12,303 nucleotides of DNA from assembly GCA_025061245.1 (NCBI GenBank), contig JANZKD010000043.1, forward strand, positions 1-12,303, written 5' to 3'. Below, piece after piece: positions 1-6,392 of this stretch. Numbering within the stretch: the first letter of the stretch is position 1; every line of letters begins with the position of its first letter. The notes under the pieces are model-generated. The model made no database searches. It had not been told where the DNA came from and saw only the letters and a program-made list of their open reading frames with translations. Position numbers and translations under genes: made by a program. This DNA is from Candidatus Culexmicrobium profundum. Lineage in GTDB: Archaea > Thermoproteota > Methanomethylicia > Culexarchaeales > Culexmicrobiaceae.

Positions 1-25
1 TTTTTAACTATACATAATATACATT

Positions 26-34
26 AATATAAAA
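26..34 (+). promoter_or_regulatory. Candidate TATA box for the 132-aa gene
   Basis: AATATAAAA lies about 25 bases before position 55, the expected archaeal TATA-to-start distance. A transcript starting there would have a leader of about 15 bases carrying the GGTGA site before ATG 71. The surroundings are very AT-rich, so chance matches are likely. Confidence 0.35.
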
Positions 35-70
35 GAGTGAATTACATATAATATTGTGGTGACATTTAAT

Positions 71-469
71 ATGCCTGAATCTAGAGAGGAACTTATTAAG
101 AGACTTAGGGTTGAGGGCTTTTCTGATGAGCAAATAGAAAAGATTCTAGCTGCATTAGAGGGTAAAATTGCTATTCACCAAATTATTACTAGGATTTCTC
201 CCTCTGGTAGAGGTGCACTGTTTAGGTTGAAGAGAGCGTTTTATGCTATTTTAAGTCAAGAGAAGGCCAACCCTAAAATTTCAACTGAGTATTGGAAGGA
301 ATTTGCAGCTAAGATAATTGAGACGAGTAGTTCTCATGGTGTGCAAGATATGCCATGCAGGATTAAACTTGAATATGCAATTAAAGATACACCTGAAGGT
401 AAGGTTATAAAGCCTATAGCTGCAACGATTGAGGTTTACGATAAGGTTAAGGAGATAAGAGTTCTTTAA
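71..469 (+). CDS. Hypothetical protein, 132 aa, family not recognised
   Basis: I do not recognise this protein. It is soluble, with no signal peptide or membrane segment. The N-terminal third (residues about 2-30) looks helical and charged and includes GFSDEQIEKIL, the kind of short helical turn seen in UBA- or helix-turn-helix-like bundles. The middle holds a basic stretch (SPSGRGALFRLKR), and the last 35 residues look like beta strands (CRIKLEY, AATIEVYDKVKEIRV). I chose ATG at 71 because a GGTGA ribosome binding site lies at 58-62, eight bases upstream. A GTG at 56 in the same frame would add five residues and would use that site as codons. A TATA-like AATATAAAA at 26-34 fits a transcript start near 55. 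The gene ends 19 bases from the stop of the convergent glycerate kinase gene, so the two do not share an operon. It is very probably a real gene, of unknown function. Confidence 0.75.
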   Translation: MPESREELIKRLRVEGFSDEQIEKILAALEGKIAIHQIITRISPSGRGALFRLKRAFYAILSQEKANPKISTEYWKEFAAKIIETSSSHGVQDMPCRIKLEYAIKDTPEGKVIKPIAATIEVYDKVKEIRVL

Positions 470-488
470 CTTCCCTTTACATATTATT

Positions 489-1886
489 TTATTTATCTTC
501 AATTATTCCTAAAATGAAGTCATTTACATTTGTCCCAGTAACACCTGTATAGATGAGGCTTCCTCCAAGTTTTTTAAAGAATGTATAGGAGTCATTATTC
601 CTTAAATATTGAGTGGGGTCTAATCCTGATTTTTTAGCTTTTATTATAGTTTCACCATCAACTATTGCTCCTGCTGCATCGGTAATTCCGTCTATTCCAT
701 CGCTTCCAACAGCTACTATAGCTATTCCTTTTAAGCCTTCAATTGATATAGCTGCACTTAATGCTAATTCCTGATTTCTTCCTCCAAGCCCGTTACCCAC
801 TACTTTAACTGTTGTTTCTCCTCCACCAATTATGGATGCTGGTGGTTTTATTGGATTACATGAATTTTTCACTTCTTTGACAATTGAGCTGAAAAATTTT
901 CCTACATGTCTTGCCTCTCCTTCTATTTGGGATGAAAGTATAATTGTGTTTAAACCGTTTTTCTGGGCTTCCTTTTTAATGGCTTTTAGTGCTGTTAGAT
1001 TGCTTGCAATTATAACATTTAACACTTTTGTGAATGTGATGTCATCTTTCTTTGGTGTTTCCATTATTTCACATGAGATTCCTCTTTCAATTCTTTTTCT
1101 AATATTTTGTGAAACTTTTTCCCAAAGGCCATATTTTCTTAAAATATTATATGCATCCCTAAATGTAGTTGGGTCTGGTGCTGTCGGCCCTGAGGCAATC
1201 ATGTCTATTGGGTCGCCAACAACATCTGATATAATCAGTGAAATTAATTGCCTTGGATAAATTTTTCTAGCTAATTGCCCACCCTTAACTTGTGATAAAT
1301 GCTTTCTAACAGTATTTATTTCTCTTATGTCAGCTCCACTTCTCAGTAGTTGCTGAGTAATTTCTGAAATTTCTTCTAGAGTTATGTTTTCTGCTGGTAA
1401 TGTTAGAAGTGCTGATCCACCGCCTGAAATCAATGATATTATTAAACTATTTTTCTCAGCTTCTTCAATTAACCTTACAATTTCAATTGCACCTTTAACA
1501 TTAATTCTTGAGGGAATTGGATGGTCTCCTTCAATAAGTTTAATTTTTTTCACTTTAATTTCTAATCCTTTCGGAACTATTACAATGCCGCTATTAATAT
1601 GATCTGATAATATTTCTTCAACTGCTTTCGCCATTTTCCCTGACGCTTTACCTGCTCCAATGACATATATACCATTAAATTTATCAATTTCAAATATATG
1701 CCCATTTATAATCAGTTTTTTACCTATAATTTTTAGGTGATTCTTTACTGCTCTTTCTGGATCTGCAGCCTTCAATCCTTTTTCAATTAATTTTAAAGCT
1801 TTAATTCTTACTTCACGATTTTCAATTGAAGCATGTTCAATTAATTCATTATAGTTTTTTATGAATTGAAAGTATTTTTCCTTCAA
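489..1886 (-). CDS. Glycerate 2-kinase, MOFRL family
   Basis: Predicted ATP-dependent glycerate 2-kinase making 2-phosphoglycerate from D-glycerate, the step used by archaea with a non-phosphorylating or branched Entner-Doudoroff route, or in serine/glycerate salvage. At 465 aa it has the full family length. The N-terminal DUF4147 domain shows GAGKAS (77-82), GDHPIPS (120-126), SGGGSA (154-159), RKHLSQVKGG (194-203), SDVVGDP (220-226) and SGPTAPDP (232-239). The C-terminal MOFRL domain shows GGGETTV (354-360), GLGGRNQE (366-373) with the family arginine at 370, GSDGIDGITDAAGA (394-407) and GTNVNDF (451-457). All the expected signature blocks are intact. The start is TTG at 1884-1886, with a GGGCG-type ribosome binding site at 1893-1897, six bases upstream; no ATG lies before residue 85. 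It is divergent from the 247-aa TIM-barrel gene. The family is clear. Activity on related hydroxy-acids is possible. Confidence 0.93.
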   Translation of the reverse strand: MKEKYFQFIKNYNELIEHASIENREVRIKALKLIEKGLKAADPERAVKNHLKIIGKKLIINGHIFEIDKFNGIYVIGAGKASGKMAKAVEEILSDHINSGIVIVPKGLEIKVKKIKLIEGDHPIPSRINVKGAIEIVRLIEEAEKNSLIISLISGGGSALLTLPAENITLEEISEITQQLLRSGADIREINTVRKHLSQVKGGQLARKIYPRQLISLIISDVVGDPIDMIASGPTAPDPTTFRDAYNILRKYGLWEKVSQNIRKRIERGISCEIMETPKKDDITFTKVLNVIIASNLTALKAIKKEAQKNGLNTIILSSQIEGEARHVGKFFSSIVKEVKNSCNPIKPPASIIGGGETTVKVVGNGLGGRNQELALSAAISIEGLKGIAIVAVGSDGIDGITDAAGAIVDGETIIKAKKSGLDPTQYLRNNDSYTFFKKLGGSLIYTGVTGTNVNDFILGIIEDK

Positions 1887-1952
1887 TTTTATCGCCCTGC
1901 ACGCTATATCATATTAAAAACAACTTAATACTTTAATGCCTCATATTTTTAA
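1887..1952. promoter_or_regulatory. Divergent promoter region, glycerate kinase / TIM-barrel gene
   Basis: These 66 bases separate two divergent genes, so both promoters must lie here or inside the genes. On the minus strand TTTTTAATATG (about 1911-1920) is TATA-like and would place a transcript start near 1889, giving a very short leader. On the plus strand CTTAATACTTT (about 1923-1934) would place a start near 1950, almost at ATG 1953. No palindrome stands out as an operator. Confidence 0.45.
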
Positions 1953-2696
1953 ATGGGTGTAATTTTGACTTCATATTTTAAGGTTAAGGGCTATAAGATT
2001 CCACGTGTATTGTTGGGGACTTCTCCATTCATTGGTGCGGGGCAATTTGGTGAAAGAGCCTATCTATATCAATTAATGTTCTATAATAAGCCTGAGAAAA
2101 TAAGAGATTTAATGATAAGTGTATTTGAAATGGGAGTAAGGGGAGTTCAACTTCTGCCTTATCATTGGGTTGTATCTGGACTTGAATTGGCTCTAAAGTC
2201 TTATGATGACATTGTGATTGTGGGAAGTATTTTACCCGGTGAAGTTAATGAGAGTTTAGAGAGACTTAAAGACTTGAATGCCGTAGCAGTTCTTCTTCAT
2301 GGAGCAATTTCTGATACATTGAATGAATCAATAATTAAGTATTTACTTACAAAGCTCAAAATATTGTTTCCATTAACTGGAATTGTTACTCATACTCCTG
2401 GTAGAACTATTCCTTGGTTTATAGAGAAAAATTTTGAGTTCGACTTAGTATTAGCTCCATTGAATGTGGCTGGCATTTTCATGGACATTCCTCCCGAAAA
2501 AGCAATCGACCTATACAAAAATGTTGGTAAGCCTATTATCGGTAAGAAGATTTTAGCTGGAGGTAGGTTAAATCCGGAGGAGGCATTAACTTTTGCTTCT
2601 CAAAGTAAATGTTTAGATGGTGTTGCATTGGGTGTTGCTTCATTAGAGGAAGCTAAAGAAACATTTAAGATAGCTCTGAAACTATTCAATTTTTAA
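1953..2696 (+). CDS. TIM-barrel protein, aldo/keto reductase-like, function unknown
   Basis: A soluble 247-aa protein whose strand-helix rhythm fits a TIM barrel. It opens with LLGTSPFIGAGQFG (20-33), like the first strand and glycine turn of aldo/keto reductases. It continues with GVRGVQLLPYHW (61-72), LLHGAI (114-119), GIVTHTPGRT (143-152) and APLNVAG (168-174). It closes with KKILAGGRLNPEEAL (198-212) and DGVALGVASLEEAKETF (222-238), which resembles the C-terminal cofactor- or phosphate-binding strands of that fold. I cannot identify the aldo/keto reductase catalytic tetrad, so oxidoreductase activity is not supported. Conserved-looking H116, H147 and K198/K199 could form an active site. 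The start is uncertain: ATG 1953 has no ribosome binding site and may be leaderless, while TTG 1965 has GGGTG at 1955-1959 five bases before it and would still keep the barrel whole. It is divergent from glycerate 2-kinase, which hints at sugar-acid metabolism but proves nothing. Confidence 0.8.
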   Translation: MGVILTSYFKVKGYKIPRVLLGTSPFIGAGQFGERAYLYQLMFYNKPEKIRDLMISVFEMGVRGVQLLPYHWVVSGLELALKSYDDIVIVGSILPGEVNESLERLKDLNAVAVLLHGAISDTLNESIIKYLLTKLKILFPLTGIVTHTPGRTIPWFIEKNFEFDLVLAPLNVAGIFMDIPPEKAIDLYKNVGKPIIGKKILAGGRLNPEEALTFASQSKCLDGVALGVASLEEAKETFKIALKLFNF

Positions 2697-2776
2697 GATG
2701 AAATTTAAGGAAGGGAATACTGCTTGAAATGAGTGTAAATTATTCTACATGAATTCTTAACGTTAGCATTTTTGAA

Positions 2777-2806
2777 TCCTATATTTCTTAGGAGATAGGA
2801 ATTTTT
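2777..2806 (+). terminator. Weak hairpin plus T-run between TIM-barrel gene and kptA
   Basis: TCCTAT (2777-2782) pairs with ATAGGA (2795-2800) around a 12-base loop, followed by TTTTT at 2802-2806. It lies about 80 bases after the TIM-barrel gene stop and 28 bases before kptA. It could end the upstream transcript. The stem is only six pairs in an AT-rich spacer, so chance is a fair alternative. Confidence 0.25.
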
Positions 2807-2833
2807 AGTAACTTGAATATTATTTAGCATGAG

Positions 2834-3490
2834 TTGAAGCCTATCTATCAGTGTAGGGTTTGTGAGAAGTTCGTTGAGGATAATTTCCATTGCAATCAGT
2901 ATTGTAGATTAGTTTTAGATGGGCGTCGGAGATTGAGATTGAGCAAGCTTCTTTCATTAATTTTGCGTCATAAGCCTGAATTGGTTGGAGTTAGGTTGAG
3001 TGAAGATGGCTTCATTGATATTGATCTCTTAGTTGATGGTATTAAGAGATATTTGTCAAAAAGCGATTGGAGTTGGCTTTCTCCTCTTCACATTTATGCT
3101 GTAGCTGAAACTTGTCCTAAGAATAGATTTGAAATTAAGAATGGACGTATTAGAGCTACTTATGGTCACAGTTTGAAGGTTAAGTTAAATTTACCCGAGG
3201 ACAATGTAGTTAAACTCCTTTATCATGGAACTTTGAGAATGAATATTCCCCAAATATTAAGTGGAGGGTTAAAGCCTATGAATAGACTTTACGTTCATTT
3301 GACAGATAATATTGATGACGCATTAATAGTGGCTAGAAGGCGGGGTAAGAATTTAGCTGTGATAACCATTGATGCTGAAAAGTTAAGGCAGCATGGTTAT
3401 AGGATTTTTAGGGCTAGTAAAAACATCTATTTAGTAAGTTATGTTCCAGTTGATTGTATAGTTAATATCGAATATGTTAATATGACTTAA
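2834..3490 (+). CDS. kptA: RNA 2'-phosphotransferase (Tpt1/KptA family)
   Basis: Transfers an internal RNA 2'-phosphate to NAD+, releasing nicotinamide and ADP-ribose 1'',2''-cyclic phosphate. In eukaryotes this finishes tRNA splicing; in archaea the RNA substrate is unclear. This 218-aa protein has the archaeal form: an N-terminal cysteine cluster (C7, C10, C20, C24, preceded by H19) likely to bind zinc, then the RNA lobe RLSKLLSLILRH, with the family Arg-His pair at R45-H46. RIRATYGHS (105-113) follows, then the ADP-ribosyltransferase-like lobe with YHGT (130-133), YVHLT (153-157), and R193 before the KNIYLVSYVP strand. All four key basic residues (R45, H46, an Arg in 105-107, R193) appear present. 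The start is TTG at 2834: a stop codon lies three codons upstream in frame, and any later start would lose C7 and C10. No clear ribosome binding site precedes it. ATG 2829 is out of frame and stops at once. Confidence 0.93.
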   Translation: MKPIYQCRVCEKFVEDNFHCNQYCRLVLDGRRRLRLSKLLSLILRHKPELVGVRLSEDGFIDIDLLVDGIKRYLSKSDWSWLSPLHIYAVAETCPKNRFEIKNGRIRATYGHSLKVKLNLPEDNVVKLLYHGTLRMNIPQILSGGLKPMNRLYVHLTDNIDDALIVARRRGKNLAVITIDAEKLRQHGYRIFRASKNIYLVSYVPVDCIVNIEYVNMT

Positions 3491-3617
3491 TTTATCTTCG
3501 ATTAGATCTAAACTCTATATTTTAAATAAACTTCATATATACTATAAACATTCATGCATATCATTAACTTATGCTCAATTCCATAGTAAACCCCTTTCTT
3601 CATCAAATTTTCACGTG

Positions 3618-3634
3618 TTTTTTATTTTATTATT
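3618..3634 (+). terminator. T-rich tract downstream of kptA
   Basis: A run of six T followed by A-interrupted T stretches lies in the 190-base spacer between kptA and the convergent 98-aa gene. Archaeal polymerase often stops at such T tracts without a hairpin. It is 127 bases after the kptA stop, so a closer stop site is possible. Nothing else in 3491-3680 looks like a gene, repeat or RNA. Confidence 0.3.
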
Positions 3635-3680
3635 TAAATTTAATGACATGCTCTATGCTAATGAATGTGTTCTAATAATA

Positions 3681-3977
3681 CTAGTTATTTATCCTACTTT
3701 TCACCAGTTCTTTAAGTTTTCTTCCACTTGTTAATCTTTGGTTGAATCCTTTGGGAATAACTTTGAAGGTATAGCTTATTGCTACTGGCCCCTTACTAGT
3801 TAACCTAATGATTAGGTAATGTTTATCATATTTAATTAGAACATTTTTCCCTCGAATGTCTATTATGTTACCCTCTTCCACTATTTTTCTTATCAGTTTT
3901 GTTCTTTCTTTTTCTTCAAGGATTTCTGCTCTTTCAAATATTCTTTTATGGCAGTGTTTTGTGATTTTAACGTGCAT
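3681..3977 (-). CDS. Small basic DUF4258-like protein
   Basis: A 98-aa, strongly basic protein (about 24 Lys/Arg against 10 Asp/Glu). It begins with a helix carrying KHCHKRIFERA (7-17), similar in layout to the His...Arg...Arg helix that opens DUF4258 and some RelE/BrnT-like folds. A second helix (22-35) follows, then strands GNIIDIRGKNVLIKY (36-50), YLIIRLT (54-60) and AISYTFKV (66-73), and a basic tail. The charge and fold pattern suggest nucleic-acid binding or an RNase-like scaffold. No antitoxin-like partner sits beside it, so a toxin role is not supported. The start is ATG 3977. The best upstream site is a weak TGTGA about six bases before it. It is convergent with kptA and divergent from hypB. 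The family assignment comes from motif layout only. Confidence 0.7.
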   Translation of the reverse strand: MHVKITKHCHKRIFERAEILEEKERTKLIRKIVEEGNIIDIRGKNVLIKYDKHYLIIRLTSKGPVAISYTFKVIPKGFNQRLTSGRKLKELVKSRINN

Positions 3978-4064
3978 TCTATTTCACATTTATAGCTAAT
4001 TTCTAATCTTAGTTTTCATAAATGTTATTAATTCTTTTTTGGTAGTTTATTGAGGTGAGTTTGG
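3978..4064. promoter_or_regulatory. Divergent promoter region, 98-aa gene / hypB
   Basis: These 87 bases separate two divergent genes. TTTCATAAATGTT near 4013-4025 is TATA-like for hypB and would put a start near 4045, upstream of the ribosome binding site. The reverse complement AACATTTATGAAA would serve the 98-aa gene with a start near 3993. A strong GAGGTGA ribosome binding site at 4052-4058 precedes ATG 4065 by six bases and fixes the hypB start. Confidence 0.45.
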
Positions 4065-4718
4065 ATGTCTAATGTCGTTGTGGTTAGGGTTGATGAGCCT
4101 ATTCTTGAGTCTAATAAGAAGATTGCTTCTCAGCTTAGAGAGTTGTTTGCTTCTAGGGGTATTCATGTTTTTGAGTTTCTTGGTAGTCCTGGTTCTGGTA
4201 AGACTGCTTTGATTGAGAAGTTAATTGAGTGTTATCCTGGAGATTTGAGTGAAATTGCGTATATTGGTGGGGATGTTGCTTCAACTCTTGATACTGAGAG
4301 GATTTTGAGGCATGGTGTTAAGGGTGTTCAAGTTAATACTGGTGGGGCTTGTCATTTGGAGGCTATCCATATTAGGAAGGCATTGAGAGAGCTTGATATT
4401 GATGGTGTTAGGGTGTTGTTTATTGAGAATGTTGGGAATTTGATTTGCCCAATTTATTTTGATTTGGGTTCTAGTATGCGTATTCTCATTGTTAGTGTAA
4501 CTGAGGGTGAGGATAAGTTTATTAAGCATCCGGTGACGGTTATGAATTGCGATGTAATTGTCATTAATAAGTATGATTTGGTTGAAGTTATGGAGGTTGA
4601 TGTTGAAAGAATGATTTCTGATGCAAGGAGAATTAATCCCAAGGCTCCCATAGTTTTAACTAGTGCTAAGACTAATTATGGAATTGATAATTTAGCTAAA
4701 ATTCTAGGTTTAATGTAG
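4065..4718 (+). CDS. hypB: Hydrogenase maturation GTPase HypB
   Basis: A cytosolic SIMIBI-class GTPase (217 aa) that works with HypA to deliver nickel into the [NiFe]-hydrogenase large subunit. It has a P-loop GSPGSGKT (40-47), the GGDVAS segment (68-73), the metal-site motif NTGGACHLEA (91-100) with C96 and H97, ENVGNLICP (121-129) with C128 as the third expected ligand, NKYD for guanine recognition (168-171), and TSAK (199-202). It lacks the N-terminal CxxCGC high-affinity nickel site and the His-rich stretch of some bacterial HypB, as is usual in archaea, so it probably depends on HypA for metal supply. The start is ATG 4065, with the clear GAGGTGA site described above. It faces hypA tail to tail, so the two partners are not co-transcribed. 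No hydrogenase subunit or other hyp gene is in the window. Confidence 0.96.
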   Translation: MSNVVVVRVDEPILESNKKIASQLRELFASRGIHVFEFLGSPGSGKTALIEKLIECYPGDLSEIAYIGGDVASTLDTERILRHGVKGVQVNTGGACHLEAIHIRKALRELDIDGVRVLFIENVGNLICPIYFDLGSSMRILIVSVTEGEDKFIKHPVTVMNCDVIVINKYDLVEVMEVDVERMISDARRINPKAPIVLTSAKTNYGIDNLAKILGLM

Positions 4719-4723
4719 CTTTA

Positions 4724-5131
4724 TTATGTTGCAACTTCAATTTCTTCGATGTATAGTTCCTTGCCGTTTATTATTTCGAAGTCGTTAAAGCCGCATTTTG
4801 GGCATTTAAGGTAGTTGACTATTAAGTCAGGTGTAAAGTGTATTTTATCAATATTTTCTTTGCCGATTTCAGCCTTACTGCTAAAACCCCATTCTTCACC
4901 GCACTTTAGGCATTTGAATTTAGCGGGTTTACTTTTAATTTCTAATTTTGCTTTTTCTAGGATGGGGACATCTTCGGATAGTACTTTAAATGCGAATTTT
5001 AATGCGTCAAAGTCTATTAGTCGAAGTTCACCAACTATAATTGATATACGGTGAACTCTCTTTGCATTATTTTTTTGGGCTATTCGCATTGCTATTTGAA
5101 TTATGTTATTGGCTATTGTTGCTTCATGCAC
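4724..5131 (-). CDS. hypA: Hydrogenase nickel metallochaperone HypA
   Basis: A zinc-structured nickel chaperone, partner of HypB. The 135-aa protein begins with M-H-E, the N-terminal nickel site using the amino terminus, H2 and E3. The zinc site is formed by CLKC (74-77) and CPKC (110-113). About 32 residues lie between the two CxxC pairs, longer than in short bacterial HypA and in keeping with archaeal forms. The usual MHEW/MHEL start reads MHEAT here, a mild departure. The MHE requirement fixes the start at GTG 5129-5131; the ATG at 5131-5133 is out of frame. No ribosome binding site precedes the GTG, and a TATA-like element lies 20-30 bases upstream, so the mRNA may be leaderless. It sits 80 bases downstream of the anchored surface protein gene on the same strand, but its own promoter is likely. 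Confidence 0.95.
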   Translation of the reverse strand: MHEATIANNIIQIAMRIAQKNNAKRVHRISIIVGELRLIDFDALKFAFKVLSEDVPILEKAKLEIKSKPAKFKCLKCGEEWGFSSKAEIGKENIDKIHFTPDLIVNYLKCPKCGFNDFEIINGKELYIEEIEVAT

Positions 5132-5148
5132 ATAGAATAGAAACTTGT

Positions 5149-5160
5149 AATATTAGATAT
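5149..5160 (-). promoter_or_regulatory. Candidate hypA TATA box
   Basis: On the minus strand ATATCTAATATT is centred about 24 bases before the GTG start at 5131. Together with the lack of any ribosome binding site, this suggests transcription starts at or next to the start codon. This is inference from spacing alone. Confidence 0.4.
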
Positions 5161-5211
5161 CTGTTTCTATTGGTTGCTTTAGCAAAATAAATGGGGGGTG
5201 TTTGGGGTAAT

Positions 5212-6300
5212 CTATTTCTTCTTCATGAAGTATGCTATTGCAAAGCCAACTACTAAGCCTGCGATGATTCCTCCAACTGCGTACATTGGCATTGAGGATT
5301 GAAGGGATGCTACTTGTCCCTCTAGCTCACTTATTTTTCCTTGGGCAGTTGACAATTCGCTTTGTAGCTGGCTAATCTGCTTTGGATATGAAACTATTGC
5401 GAATAGTTCGTCTATGTTTACTCCGTAGTATATTAGGTTTGAGAATAGTATTGCTCCCTGTTGTGGATATTCAAGTGCATATCTTTCATATTTCTTTAAC
5501 TCTGGCTTATACATTCCAGTGTAATGGTCGAAGGGTGCATCTCCGCTTAAGACTATGACGTTCTTTTTGTCTGGAACTAATTCAATAGCTAGTACAACGA
5601 ATCTTCCTTCTTCACCTGGAGTGTAAACTGGTGATGTTGGTGGATTGTATTCTTCAATTGAACCATACTCTGAAGTCCACATTAGTCTGTAGACGTTTTC
5701 TACTTTCTTTTCATTTAGCCTTACATATTCACCGTTTTCATATGCTATTACTGGTCCTGGTCCATGGAATAGAGCTCTATGTACTCCTGCCACTAGGAAT
5801 TTAACTTCTTCGTCACAATTGTCTGAAACACCTAGTACTCTGTATGGTTGTCCACCGTTGGATTCTGTGTCTGTTACTTCTGATAGATCTATTCTTAGTT
5901 TGCTTCCTATTGCTTCTAGAACTTTATTTGCTGTTTCTTGTCTAGGTGGACCTTCTCCTCCATAGTCTGCTTCGCCTGCAACCCATATCATTTTATGACC
6001 TTCATCTAACCAGTTCTTTATAACTGTTAATTCCTCATCTGTAACTGTCATGGTTGGATCAACCATTATGATTATTAATACACTTGCTCCAGATAGATCG
6101 TCTGCTGTTAATGTTTCAGTTACTATGTACCATTCATATTGACTTAAGTCGTTTGTTGCATTTACTAACTGGTAGTCTGTGCCCATTAATCCCTTCATGA
6201 ATACGACGATTTTTGGTTTTTCCGCAAGTGTGGATGGTAGTGAGAACACAGCAATGCTTACCAGAAACATTAAGAATAGCGCCAACTTCCTATAATTCAT
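5212..6300 (-). CDS. Secreted, membrane-anchored GIFT/GATase-like surface protein
   Basis: A 362-aa protein built for the cell surface. A signal peptide (1-26, with NYRK then a hydrophobic core, ending near STLAEK) is followed by an alpha/beta domain (about 29-295), a short coiled coil (307-336, heptad-like QLQSELSTAQGKISELEGQV), one membrane helix (338-357) and a KKK end. So the body is outside and the lysines inside. The domain begins with a strand (KIVVFMKG), then VLIIIMVDP (74-82), DEELTVIKNWLDEGHKMIWVAGEADYG (88-114), a central stretch with HRALFHGPGPV, and a late VVLAIELVPDKKNVIVLSGDAPFDH. This resembles the catalytically dead glutamine-amidotransferase-like (GIFT, DUF4350, ABC_transp_aux) domains found beside ABC transporters; no Cys-His-Glu triad is evident. 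ATG 6300 has GGTG at 6307-6310. It shares a promoter region with the importer. Domain name tentative; topology firm. Confidence 0.85.
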   Translation of the reverse strand: MNYRKLALFLMFLVSIAVFSLPSTLAEKPKIVVFMKGLMGTDYQLVNATNDLSQYEWYIVTETLTADDLSGASVLIIIMVDPTMTVTDEELTVIKNWLDEGHKMIWVAGEADYGGEGPPRQETANKVLEAIGSKLRIDLSEVTDTESNGGQPYRVLGVSDNCDEEVKFLVAGVHRALFHGPGPVIAYENGEYVRLNEKKVENVYRLMWTSEYGSIEEYNPPTSPVYTPGEEGRFVVLAIELVPDKKNVIVLSGDAPFDHYTGMYKPELKKYERYALEYPQQGAILFSNLIYYGVNIDELFAIVSYPKQISQLQSELSTAQGKISELEGQVASLQSSMPMYAVGGIIAGLVVGFAIAYFMKKK

Positions 6301-6326
6301 TTCAGAACACCATTTCGAAGTCTGAA
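6301..6326. promoter_or_regulatory. Inverted repeat, possible operator
   Basis: TTCAGA (6301-6306) and TCTGAA (6321-6326) form a perfect inverted repeat whose arms are 20 bases apart, about two helical turns. It covers the expected start and leader of the minus-strand transcript and lies just upstream of the TATA box used by the importer. A dimeric regulator bound here could control both arms. The palindrome TTCGAA at 6314-6319 lies between the arms but is not concentric. Confidence 0.35.
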
Positions 6327-6331
6327 ACGAG

Positions 6332-6344
6332 AAATATTTATATC
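6332..6344. promoter_or_regulatory. TATA-like element between divergent surface-protein and importer genes
   Basis: On the plus strand GAAA followed by TTTATATC (6337-6344) resembles a BRE plus TATA box and predicts a start near 6365, leaving a leader of about 28 bases to the importer. On the minus strand GATATAAATATT overlaps the same bases and predicts a start near 6312, with a 12-base leader carrying GGTG. The match and spacing are good in both directions. Confidence 0.6.
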
Positions 6345-6380
6345 TTATTCTTAATCCATCATCATACAGAGCTTATAGCT

Positions 6381-6386
6381 GAGGTG
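6381..6386 (+). promoter_or_regulatory. Ribosome binding site setting the TTG start of the binding protein
   Basis: GAGGTG lies six bases before TTG 6393. The frame stays open upstream to 6213 through the promoter and into the divergent gene, so this site decides the real start. GTG 6384 is part of the site and is not likely to be the start. Confidence 0.7.
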
Positions 6387-6392
6387 CTATGG

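Noticed and set aside
832..1260. 142-codon open frame on the plus strand inside the glycerate kinase gene
   Set aside because: Fully antisense to conserved DUF4147/MOFRL motifs, with no start signals; a shadow.
2695..2833. C/D box guide RNA in the spacer before kptA
   Set aside because: GATGA occurs at 2698-2702, but the full C box RTGATGA and a matching D box CTGA at the right distance are missing.
3681..3977. Toxin-antitoxin pair
   Set aside because: The 98-aa protein has a toxin-like layout, but no small partner gene overlaps or adjoins it on either side.
4281..4651. Two overlapping minus-strand open frames inside hypB
   Set aside because: Their translations are Asn/Thr/Ile/Ser-rich in a way that mirrors the G+T-rich hypB coding strand; no independent support.
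5193..5207. G-run (six G, then four G) between hypA and the anchored protein gene, possible G-quadruplex
   Set aside because: Only two separate G tracts of useful length are present, not four, and no function can be argued from it.
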